From Methanobacteriota archaeon (GTDB taxonomy: Archaea; Thermoplasmatota; E2; DHVEG-1): a stretch of 48,133 bases of DNA. The position numbers and the translations under genes were made by a program. The notes below the pieces were generated by a model. That model worked only from the letters and a program-made list of their open reading frames with translations, ran no database searches and was not told the origin of the DNA. The stretch is from positions 1 through 48,133 of the forward strand of contig JAPKYE010000073.1 in the NCBI GenBank assembly GCA_026394495.1. The letters are read 5' to 3'. Positions 8,884-18,100 of the stretch are shown in pieces; within the stretch, counting starts at the first letter, position 1; the number at the start of each line of letters is the position of its first letter.

Positions 8884-9804
8884 CTAATCCACCCGGCCTA
8901 TATCCATCATCCGCTGTAACGGTATTTTTGCTCGTTTTATGATGTCTGATGACAGGAGTATTTTTGGTTCTAACGTCTCCATGCTTCTTAAGACTTTCTC
9001 AAGAGTGATTCTTTTCATGTTTGGGCATACTGCTAAAGGTACCGAGTGGAATTTTTTCTCTGGGTTTTCTTTCTGTAAACGATAGCACATCTCTTTTTCT
9101 GTTCCAATAATAAACTCTTGTGCAGTTGTTTTATTCATGTAGTTCAGCATTCCACTTGTGGAAAAAGCATGATCTGCGATGTCGATGACTTCAGGTCTGC
9201 ATTCCGGATGAACAAGAACCTCTGCCGTAGGGTGCTCTTTTTTTAATCGGATGATATCCTGTTTTTTGATGTTGTTATGATGGGTGGGGCACATTCCTGG
9301 CCAGAGGATCATCTGTTTTTCAGGGACAGATCGTTGAATGAATTTTCCCAGGTTTTGATCAGGAATAAAAATCACTTCTTTTGATGCACAGTTCTGTATG
9401 ATTTTGACGCCGTTTGCTGAGGTGCAGCAGATATCAGATGCTGCTTTGACTTCCGCACTTGTGTTGATGTACGCAACGATCTCTGCACCTGGATGATCTT
9501 TTTTAACCCAGTTAAGACTCTCCGGGTCTACCATTTCGGCCATCGGACATTTCGCATCTTTATCCGGGATGATCACAGTTTTTTCCGGGTTGAGGATTTT
9601 TGCGGATTCAGCCATGAAGTCAACGCCACAAAAAATAATGATATCCGCATCGGTTTTTGTTGCTTTCATGGAGAGATCAAGGGAATCACCCGTGAAATCA
9701 GCGATGTCTTGGACTTCAGGGAGTTGATAATTATGAGCAAGGATGATTGCATTGCGTTGTTTTTTTAAGGCATTGATCTTGTTAATAACTATTATTTTCT
9801 CCAT
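8884..9804 (-). CDS. nadA: Quinolinate synthase
   Basis: A 306-residue NadA from the preferred start. The frame is open to 9876, but ATG 9804 (MEKIIVINKINALKKQ) fits the family N-terminus and has AGGGT upstream, so the 24 extra residues are doubtful. Conserved blocks include ILAHNYQLPEVQDIADF, CGVDFMAESAK, ICCTSANG, FIPDQNLG, WPGMCPTHH, HPECRPEV and STSGML. Three cysteines bind a 4Fe-4S cluster. The enzyme condenses iminoaspartate with dihydroxyacetone phosphate to quinolinate in NAD synthesis. The partner that makes iminoaspartate (NadB or aspartate dehydrogenase) and NadC are not in the window. It leads the operon with iscS and iscU. Confidence 0.96.
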   Translation of the reverse strand: MEKIIVINKINALKKQRNAIILAHNYQLPEVQDIADFTGDSLDLSMKATKTDADIIIFCGVDFMAESAKILNPEKTVIIPDKDAKCPMAEMVDPESLNWVKKDHPGAEIVAYINTSAEVKAASDICCTSANGVKIIQNCASKEVIFIPDQNLGKFIQRSVPEKQMILWPGMCPTHHNNIKKQDIIRLKKEHPTAEVLVHPECRPEVIDIADHAFSTSGMLNYMNKTTAQEFIIGTEKEMCYRLQKENPEKKFHSVPLAVCPNMKRITLEKVLRSMETLEPKILLSSDIIKRAKIPLQRMMDIGRVD

Positions 9805-9939
9805 ATAATTACCCTTAAGATGTGTGTAATTCTCGCTGAGTATACTACTGGGTGAGATAAACATTTTCTTTTTCAATTGTTCTGAGGCAAACCTATTTAT
9901 CTATGATGAGAAATATACTCTGATGAGGATGGATAGCAT

Positions 9940-10380
9940 ATGGATATAGTAACCTTTATCATCGGGGTTATCGTAGGAGTCGTAGTTGTTGCCCTTGCTT
10001 TTGAGCTGGGGATGAGAAAAACCTCGAAATCAGAGCCGTCGTCTCGATCAACACTTTCGTGGAGTCTCTCAGAGATAGTTAATCCAAGAATAGTTGCAGA
10101 ATTCCTTGTTGATGTCGATATCCCGAAAAACTCAAAACTGATAGTGAATCAATGCAGAGATGATAGTTTACTCCTTGGGTTGAATGTTCGAAAATCCTCA
10201 GATGTTAAAGGAAATTTTATTCTCGGGGATGATCGTGCACTTATCCTTGCAGGCCCTATGAAAAAAGATGAGATCGGCGTCTGGACCGTGGAAAAAGACA
10301 TTCTTGAAAAACTGAATGCGTATTTTGATGAATCTTGGGAGAATGCATTAGAAAACCAAGATGCAAAAGAAGAGAAATAA
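9940..10380 (+). CDS. Hypothetical membrane-anchored protein
   Basis: A 146-residue protein I do not recognise. Residues ~4-24 form one strongly hydrophobic helix (TFIIGVIVGVVVVALAF). A Ser-rich linker and a soluble domain of about 100 residues follow, with mixed strands and helices (VDVDIPKNSKLIVNQ, GNFILGDDRALILAGPM) and an acidic C-terminal tail. A TATA-like CTATTTATC (9893-9901) lies in promoter position. It ends 12 nt before the deaminase frame, so the two may be cotranscribed. Confidence 0.7.
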   Translation: MDIVTFIIGVIVGVVVVALAFELGMRKTSKSEPSSRSTLSWSLSEIVNPRIVAEFLVDVDIPKNSKLIVNQCRDDSLLLGLNVRKSSDVKGNFILGDDRALILAGPMKKDEIGVWTVEKDILEKLNAYFDESWENALENQDAKEEK

Positions 10381-10392
10381 TACGATGGTCCT

Positions 10393-11468
10393 ATGAGTAT
10401 TCTCATCAAAAATGCGCTTATTCTCACGCAGAACGCCAAGCGAGAACGATTCTTTGGTGATGTGTATATTGAGGATCAGCGGATTGTTCAGATATCGAAA
10501 AAACCTCTTTCTTTTGAGGCTGATTATAAAATCGATGGGAAACACAAATGGGTGCTCCCGGGTCTTATTAACACGCATACTCACATTCCGATGACGCTTT
10601 TGCGAGGCTACGGCGACGATATGATTTTGAAACAGTGGTTGGAGAACCGTATCTGGCCTGTGGAGGCTAAACTGGGAAGTGCCTCTGTTGAAACGGGGAC
10701 GAAACTTGGTTTATTGGAAATGATTTCTTCAGGAACAACAACGTTCTCAGACATGTATTTTTTCGAAGACACTATTGGGGAAACCACGGAAAAAGCAGGT
10801 GTTCGAGCATGTCTTGGTTTTCCTATGGTTGATTTTGGTATGCCAAAATATCCTGCGGATGAACTCTTTTCTGAATGTGAAAGATTTCTTAGACGATGGG
10901 CTAAAAACCCGTTGATTACACCGGTGATTGGTCCTCATGGAACATATACTTGTGGTCCGGAGATATTGCAGAAAACCTGTGAACTCTCAGAAAAATACGA
11001 TTCAATGGTGCAGATACATTGTTCGGAGACTCGTGAGGAAGTCTATGATGTTGAGAAAAGATACGGTGTTAGGCCTGTTGAGCAGCTGAAAAAATATGGG
11101 CTGCTTAACGATAAAACATTGCTTGCTCATTGCGGGTGGATCACAAAAAGCGAGATCACGGATATCAAAACAGGTGGAGCATCGGTTTCTCATTGTCCGG
11201 TGAGTAATATGAAGATGGCGACCGGTGGGTACACTCCTGTTCCTGAGTTGCTTGATGCGGGTGTTTCTGTTGGTTTAGGGACTGATGGCGCAGCAAGTCA
11301 CCGGTTCAGGATCCTATTTCTCATCTTGTTTACGCAGCGACTGGTAGCGATGTGTGTACGACAATTGTGCATGGTGTTCCGTTGATGCTGGACAGAAGCT
11401 ATATGACTTTAGATGTCGAGAAGATTATCGAAGACGCACAGTTGTGTGCACAAGAGTTAACTAGTTAA
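10393..11468 (+). pseudogene. SAH/MTA (S-adenosylhomocysteine / methylthioadenosine) deaminase with internal out-of-frame deletion
   Basis: The first 302 codons encode a normal amidohydrolase of the MtaD/SAH-deaminase family. Metal ligands are His62 and His64 (NTHTHIP), His in IHCSET, His in LAHCGW and Asp in LGTDGAAS. Immediately after GTDGAAS (11298) the original frame runs into unrelated codons and stops at 11385. The true C-terminal end (QDPISHLVYAATGSDV, then VHGVPLMLDR to TAA at 11468) continues in another frame from about 11301. The residues normally lying between these blocks, roughly 70, are absent, so this is an internal deletion that also shifts the frame, not a simple indel. The product would lack part of the barrel and is probably inactive. 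A genuine deletion and a misassembly cannot be told apart here. Confidence 0.85.
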
Positions 11469-11493
11469 ACGCAGCATTTATTTTGAGGGTGCT

Positions 11494-12768
11494 ATGTTCT
11501 GGACGTTACTAGGAGTACTTATTGCCTTTGCTCTTGTTGTTATATTAATTCGACGGAAAATTAGTTTCGGTTTGTCGTTGTTTGTTGGCGCATTGATTGT
11601 CGGTGTGTTTTCGTTGGAAACAATCACGCTCGTTGACATCCCTAAAGCAATAATTGAGGCAAGTATTTACTCTTTCAAAGATCAGCAGATTGTGACTGAC
11701 ACAATTGAACTCGCAGTGCTTACCACCTTGATTTACATGCTTGCAAAAGCGTTGCAAGAAACAGGTAGTATAAAAAAATTAATTGATAGTCTTCGAACAT
11801 CTTTTTCAAAAGGGGGGACTCTAGGGTTCATCCCTGCGGTCTATGGGTTGATGCCGCTTCCTGGTGGTGCTATCCTTTCTGCACCTATGGTCGATGAAGA
11901 AGGGGATAAATTCAAGCTTGATAAAAATCAAAAAAATCTGATCAACATCTGGTTTCGGCATATCTGGGAGCCGATGTATCCGGTGACCGCTGCAATGATT
12001 CTTATCTGCAGCGTCAAGTTTTCAAATATTAACATCTATACACTGATGTTTATCAATGTTCCAGCCTGCATCGTAGCGATTATCATCGGTGTTGTTCTTC
12101 TAAAAAAATTTATTAAAAACGCGCCGGTGCAAAAAAGAGAGACTATAAAAAATTATCGCGGTTTGATCTTTCTTTTGCCAGCGATCACACCATTGTTTTT
12201 TTACGCGGTGTTGCAATATGTTGATATCTCTCAGACACGATCGTTTCTCCTTGGTATTATTTTTAGTATTATTCTGTTGTTTTTCCTGACGAAACTCAGC
12301 GTGAAAGAGTATCTGCACATCATAAAAAAATCGTTTACCTGGAAACTTATTGTTGCTATCTTCGGGATAATGATTTTCCGGGAGATGTTTGAGACGACTG
12401 GGGCTAATGTCATGATTGCTAATCTTTTTGGTAGTCTTGCTGTCCCTGCGCTTGCAATGATTGTTTTTATTCCTTTTTTACTTGGTCTTCTTACAGGGTA
12501 TAATCTCGGGGCGATAGCGCTATCCTATTTTTTGGTTGAACCATTTTTTGCTGCCACGGGTCTTTCCATCCTTGGGTTAACCAGCGTCGTCTTCATCAGT
12601 GCATTAGTCGGATATTTGATTTCCCCGATTCATCTCTGCAATGTTCTCAGTAGTGATTATCTGAAAACTGATCCCACGCGGATATATAAGTGGTTTATTC
12701 CCGCAGCATTATGTATGCTTGTTGTTCAGGTTGGATTTGTGGTGTTGTTCTATCGTTTTTTAGGATAG
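11494..12768 (+). CDS. DUF401 family integral membrane transporter-like protein
   Basis: A 424-residue protein with about ten hydrophobic helices spread along its whole length. It matches the DUF401 family by GLMPLPGGAILSAPMVDEEG (~121-140), IWFRHIWEPMYP (~150) and the C-terminal LISPIHLCNVLSSDY (~384). The family resembles GntP/CitM-type carriers with two inverted halves. The substrate is unknown. The PLPGG motif and the late SPIHLC motif probably lie in re-entrant loops. It starts 25 nt after the broken deaminase gene, so it may share a transcript with it. It ends in TAG. Confidence 0.85.
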   Translation: MFWTLLGVLIAFALVVILIRRKISFGLSLFVGALIVGVFSLETITLVDIPKAIIEASIYSFKDQQIVTDTIELAVLTTLIYMLAKALQETGSIKKLIDSLRTSFSKGGTLGFIPAVYGLMPLPGGAILSAPMVDEEGDKFKLDKNQKNLINIWFRHIWEPMYPVTAAMILICSVKFSNINIYTLMFINVPACIVAIIIGVVLLKKFIKNAPVQKRETIKNYRGLIFLLPAITPLFFYAVLQYVDISQTRSFLLGIIFSIILLFFLTKLSVKEYLHIIKKSFTWKLIVAIFGIMIFREMFETTGANVMIANLFGSLAVPALAMIVFIPFLLGLLTGYNLGAIALSYFLVEPFFAATGLSILGLTSVVFISALVGYLISPIHLCNVLSSDYLKTDPTRIYKWFIPAALCMLVVQVGFVVLFYRFLG

Positions 12769-12868
12769 ATAATATGATAAAAAATGAAAAACTATCTTTA
12801 GAAAAGAAGTATGGTGCTGTTTATTGCCTAAAATCTTGTGAAAAAAGAACAATCAAGAGATGATAAAG

Positions 12869-12880
12869 CTTTTATAAAAC
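12869..12880 (+). promoter_or_regulatory. TATA box for leaderless kinase gene
   Basis: CTTTTATAAAAC lies about 20-31 nt before the ATG at 12900. This spacing predicts transcription starting at or near the ATG and supports 12900 as the start rather than TTG 12891. Confidence 0.5.
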
Positions 12881-12899
12881 TAGGGTTTCCTTGACTCTC

Positions 12900-14507
12900 A
12901 TGGAATCATTAAAACTTTTTGAGAGTATGAAAAATCCTTCATTTTTCGGATCAGATGTTACATCTGTAAATATCCTTCAGACACATATCTCGTTTGTTGC
13001 TCTCACTGGAAAGTATGCCTATAAGGTAAAAAAACCTGTGAATTTCGGGTTTCTTGATTTTTCTACTCTTGAGAAACGGAAATATTTTTGTGATGAGGAA
13101 CTATGGTTGAATCGTCGTCTTTGTCCTGATATTTATCTTGATGTGTTGCCGGTTACACAAGAAAATAACACATTGACGTTGAATGGGAAAGGAACCATTG
13201 TTGATTACGTCTTGAAGATGAAGCAGTTTCCCCAGGAGAACATCTTCACAAATCTTCTCAAACAAAACAAAATCAATGAATCGGTGATCGAACAGATCTG
13301 TGGTATTCTTGTTGATTTCTACAACTCAGAACCAACGTCAAAAGAAGTTGACAGCTATGGAAAAATAGAATCTGTGAAACAAAACATCGATGAAAACTTC
13401 GAACAAACAAAACCTGTGATTGATGTCACCATCGCCAAGGAAACATTTGAACGAATTAAAAATGCATCATCATTGTTTTTTAAAAGGAAAAAAAAGATTT
13501 TTGATACGCGAATAAAAGAAGGGCATATCCATGATTGTCATGGGGATTTGCACTCGGGAAATATTGTGGTTTCAGACAAAATTTTTATCTTTGATTGCAT
13601 CGAGTTTAACAAACGATTTCGGTTTTGTGATACTGCATCTGATATCGCGTTTTTCGCGATGGATCTTGATTATCTGAATCATCCGTATCTTTCCAGCCAC
13701 CTTATCAAGACATATGTGGAAAAAAGCAAAGATATAGGTATTTATGATGTGTTGAATTTCTATAAAAGCTATCGCGCTTATGTTCGTGGAAAAGTCAATG
13801 GGTTCATGCTCAATGATTCGCATATTGATCAAAAAAACAGGATTAACGCCATTGAAACTGCGAAGAAATATTTTGATTTAGCAGAATATTATTCTTCGTT
13901 GTTTTCTCTGGATTTAAACGACACAAAGAAGCCTATTCTGTTTCTTGTTGGTGGTTTGACAGGAACTGGAAAATCCACTTTTGCACAAAAACTTGCTGTT
14001 GATTATCATGCGGCGGTAATCAATACAGATGTTGTTAGAAAAGAACTTCATGGTATAAAAACAGATGAGCATCATTTTGATCCTATGAACAAAGGTTTGT
14101 ATGCTCCGGAAAAAGTTGATCATACTTATGATTGTGTGATGGAACGTGCGGATGATTTGTTGAAACAAAAGACAAACGTTGTGGTTGATGCAACGCTTCA
14201 GAAGAAGAAATATCGGGAACTAGCACAAGAAATCGCAAAAAAACATCATGCGATTATTGTTCCAATACAGTGTGTTTGTGCTGATGACGTAGTAAAGAAA
14301 CGTTTAGAGGAGCGGTTGAAGAAGAAATCAGTATCTGATGGGCGTTGGGAGATTTATCTGAATCAGAAAAAAACATTCGAACCATTCACCGCAGAAGAAC
14401 ATGCTGTCATGGTAGATATGGGGCAGGATTCGTATGAGTATCGAATGGATGTTTTTAGAAAAATACTTGAAAGATGTAAAAATGAGAAATCAATAGAAAG
14501 TTGGTAG
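12900..14507 (+). CDS. Bifunctional aminoglycoside-phosphotransferase-like / P-loop kinase protein
   Basis: A 535-residue two-domain protein. The N-terminal half has the APH-type kinase pattern: YAYKVKKPVNFGFLDFS near the start, the catalytic loop HDCHGDLHSGNIV (~211-223), and the metal-binding IFDCIEFN. The C-terminal half is a small P-loop kinase with Walker A GGLTGTGKST (~350), NTDVVRKEL and VVDATLQKKKYR, as in gluconate- or chloramphenicol-kinase-like enzymes. This fusion is widespread in bacteria and archaea, but its substrate is unknown. TTG 12891 in the same frame is possible, but ATG 12900 fits a leaderless start behind the TATA box. Confidence 0.85.
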   Translation: MESLKLFESMKNPSFFGSDVTSVNILQTHISFVALTGKYAYKVKKPVNFGFLDFSTLEKRKYFCDEELWLNRRLCPDIYLDVLPVTQENNTLTLNGKGTIVDYVLKMKQFPQENIFTNLLKQNKINESVIEQICGILVDFYNSEPTSKEVDSYGKIESVKQNIDENFEQTKPVIDVTIAKETFERIKNASSLFFKRKKKIFDTRIKEGHIHDCHGDLHSGNIVVSDKIFIFDCIEFNKRFRFCDTASDIAFFAMDLDYLNHPYLSSHLIKTYVEKSKDIGIYDVLNFYKSYRAYVRGKVNGFMLNDSHIDQKNRINAIETAKKYFDLAEYYSSLFSLDLNDTKKPILFLVGGLTGTGKSTFAQKLAVDYHAAVINTDVVRKELHGIKTDEHHFDPMNKGLYAPEKVDHTYDCVMERADDLLKQKTNVVVDATLQKKKYRELAQEIAKKHHAIIVPIQCVCADDVVKKRLEERLKKKSVSDGRWEIYLNQKKTFEPFTAEEHAVMVDMGQDSYEYRMDVFRKILERCKNEKSIESW

Positions 14508-14550
14508 ATTTAACGGTAAAGTAGAGGATAAAATAGTATTATTGTCTCCG

Positions 14551-14740
14551 TCAACATCACCTACCCAGACAACACATATCAAAACTACACGATGAACACA
14601 GATACAACCATTCCGAACGGATACGAATACACATTCGATAACACCAGCCAGCACGGTCAATACAACTACACGATATGGGCAGTCGACTATGCAAACAACA
14701 CAAACACTACACCTGCGTCCAGCTTTTTCGTAAGCCAACC
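14551..14740 (+). pseudogene. Duplicated fragment of the giant surface-protein gene
   Basis: These ~190 bp are nearly identical to 18309-18498 within the giant gene, with about a dozen mismatches by eye. In frame they encode VNITYPDNTYQNYTMNTDTT and then the HGQYNYTIWAVDYANN repeat, but with no start codon or signal peptide. After FFVSQPPEY the similarity ends and a stop follows. It is a relic of a paralogous Ig-like repeat, or a partial duplication, lying just after the kinase gene. Confidence 0.8.
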
Positions 14741-14835
14741 ACCAGAATATACGATAGTTATCATGAATGACATGTTTTCACATAGCATAAAATATAAATA
14801 ATACCAAATCTTATATAATAAAGGAAGGAATGAAT

Positions 14836-15093
14836 ATGAAACGAAGTTTGGTGATAGGAGGTAGTGTGGGATCTGTAATTATACTAATGATGATTTCGTT
14901 CAGTTCAGTTATAGCCTCACATGCAAATATTCAATCTATAAACAACGAGAAAGAAACTTTAGGACCCATGAATAATTTCCGTAACAATATTCTTGATTAT
15001 CCACCGGGTTATTTTCTGCGTGTTTTATTTCAAATGTTCCTTTCTTTGTTCGCATGGTTTTTTATAAACATATGGGCCAATATCGTGAGTTAG
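14836..15093 (+). CDS. Small hypothetical membrane/secreted protein
   Basis: An 85-residue protein that I do not recognise. It begins with a signal-like helix (LVIGGSVGSVIILMMISF) and ends with a second hydrophobic segment (YFLRVLFQMFLSLFAWFFINIW), with a short polar linker between. ATG 14836 is preferred because AAGGAAGG (14821-14828) lies about 7 nt upstream. ATG 14830 in the same frame would be almost on top of this ribosome site. AT-rich TATA candidates lie at about 14788-14797 and 14811-14819. It is 28 nt before the giant surface-protein gene and may be cotranscribed with it. Confidence 0.6.
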   Translation: MKRSLVIGGSVGSVIILMMISFSSVIASHANIQSINNEKETLGPMNNFRNNILDYPPGYFLRVLFQMFLSLFAWFFINIWANIVS

Positions 15094-15121
15094 AAAGTTA
15101 TATAATTGGGGGAGGGGAGAA

Positions 15122-18100
15122 ATGAAATTGATACAAAAGAAATTGAAGGCAGTAATCACTGCAGTGTTATTATGTGCAACCTCAATCATCATAATTCATA
15201 ATAATTCAGATGTTGCTGCATCTGAAACAGGAGGCGGGAGTTTTTTACTTTCTTCAGACATGATTCATCGGGTGACAGAGAATCTCTCCAACATGATCTA
15301 CACCGCATACAATGATGGGGAGTTCCGTAAGGGACGTTCGTTTGGATCTAAAGGAGAACATTACTCCGCAGATTACATCGAAAATGAAATGAGCCAAATA
15401 GGTCTCTCCAACGTGCATAAAGAACAGATTACCAATGTACCTAATTCTGACATAATGATTAGTAATTTAAGGGCTGGGGATGGGAATCTCACCACAAAAT
15501 TAGACATCCAAAACCTTGGGTGCTCTTTGAACGATTCAGGTAATGTCCAAAGCGTGGATTGCTACATCAGCCCTCGTTGGAATGACAGCATCCATGATAA
15601 AAACTATGATAAAAACCTTTTAACATATAACTGTTCAAATGATAATCTCCATATTGTTAAGGCAGAAAACTATACTTGTACAGATGAATTTTTACAAAAT
15701 GTTACAGTAGGTATTACCCCTCTTGTTTGGCAAAATATAGGATATTTTAACAATTTTCAAGACGCAAGACTTGTCCTAAATATCTCTGGGGCGATGGAGG
15801 AAGAATTTCAACAAGCATATAATTTTGATTTTGATACCATAAACCCAAACATTCCTTCAACGTTTCCTTCATTTCTAAAAGATGAACCTGTTCCTCAGGG
15901 CAATTTTACGTTTATCGAGGAATGTCCAAAAAACAATCCAAACATCATGGAGTTGCCGTCGTTAGAAGGACATGAACACTACAGCGAACTGTACCAGTGG
16001 ACCCTGGTGGTGAGATCAACCTATGATAAACTGCGTATGAAGGCCTGGTATGATTGCTATCCAAGCTGCAAGGGCTTGATCTGGTACGATTATACGAGCA
16101 ACTCCTATGACACCGGATTTATGGGAACGTATCTTCCCATCATTTATATTAACGGAACCATTGGACAGCAGATCATCTCAAACATAGACAACTGTTTTAT
16201 CGATTTTTATGTCAATCAGCAGTGGAACACGTCAATTGAGAGTTACAATGTGATCGGACAAATCACTGGAAAAGACCCGTCCAAGGTCACGATTGTCGGG
16301 TGCTTGTACGATGCCATGCTAAATCAAGGCAGTGTTGATTCGGCAATTGGTATCGGCATCATGCTTGCCATCGCCAAGTACCTCAAAGACAATGACATCA
16401 CACCAGCATATACTATAAAATTCATTGCATTCGGTGGCGAAGAATACGGTCTGATCGGTGCCTATCATTATGAGGTAACCCATAGAGACGAAGAAATCCT
16501 CTATGTTGTCGATATGAATCAATACGGATATTATCAGACATATCCTTCATCAGTTATGAACATCGCAACAAATGGTCCTTTGTATATTCTTCGTTTTGGA
16601 CGAATTGCTGATAACACAAACTACGAGGAGCGAACAGGAATACCTGTAAACACTCTTCTGGATTTTGTTGGTTCGCTCAGTGATAACTTCCCCTTTGCAG
16701 CAGCAGCGTTACTGCCTACTCCGTTTAATGCACTTCGAAAAGGATTATTATTTTCTATGCCTCTTAAAGATACCGGTTGGTACCGTCATCATCGAACAGG
16801 AATGAATTACACGGAAGGAGACTCGTTAAAATATGTTGATTGGAATGATGCCTACACCACGGGTGATCTCATCTTTAATATAACAAAATATTTTGCAATC
16901 GATCCTGATTGTCATTTCCAAACCACTCCAACCCATCAACCCCACGATACTGGTGCTGACCAAAACACGGAACCAGACGCAGTCGACGTCACCTACACCA
17001 TCAACACCTCTATGCCTCAAGACCGAATATTTGTCCGAGCGCTTCTCATCTCAGACGACCATCCAATCCTCCGCCGATACATGGTAGAAAAAAGCTATAT
17101 TATCACAAACACGCAAGGAGTATCGGATTCCTTCACCATCCAACTACCCAGTGATGCACCTAAGGGAACCTATCATCTCCATGTATTTTTGTATAATTCC
17201 ACTGGTGAAATCGACAATGTCCTGGATTGGTTCGACCAAGGAATCTACGCGAATGAAAAATACGAACCAGCAGGATTCTATCTCTCCCCACCCATTGACC
17301 CACCTAATAAACCCAGCAGACCCAATGGTCCACAATCCGTACAAAGATGGATCCAATACCCCTATACCACAAGCACGACAGATCCCAACGGGAAACAGAT
17401 ATATTACGAGTGGAACTGGCGGGCAAACAAAATAATTCCCCATTACGAAATCGTCGGACCATACTCCAACGGAGCAACCTGCGTCATAAACCACGGCTGG
17501 ATCCTCCCAGGTGAATACCAAGTACGAGTCCGAGCGACAAACAACCTCTTTAATCCCAATATGTACAGCGACTGGTCAGACCCGCTCACCGTGACCGTCA
17601 CCTACTGGGGCGGGGGCAACGGCGGTGTCGGTGATGGAGAATGCGGCGGAGGCGGAGGTGGAAGTTCTGATTACTCCCTCATCTGCTCCTTTGCTACGAC
17701 ACAAGCAAAAGGCCAAACATACTCGTACGTCGGCGACCCAGGGAACAATTTACAATCAGAAGGAAAAAGTCTCGGCTTTGAATGGCATTGGAATTTCAAC
17801 GATGGAACACCCATCTCCTATGAGCAAAACCCGACTCACAGCTACAGTACCATCGGAAACCATACCGTAACCCTTGATTTATTCGATTTTGATGAAGCCG
17901 ACTATTGCCATCTTATGATGCCGGTTCACGTTGTCACTCTCAAAGCGGATTTCATCGTCAGTCCAGAGGCAGCACAACCCAATGTCACCCTTAATTTTAA
18001 TGATACTTCCGCTGGCGAATACACAATCAACAACTGGACATGGAACTTCGGCGATGGACACATCTCATATCAACGGAATACAACCCACACATATACCACG

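Noticed and set aside
14592-14801. Independent 69-residue gene
   Set aside because: It starts in the middle of an Ig-like repeat that is a copy of part of the giant gene; no signal peptide or ribosome site, so called a fragment.
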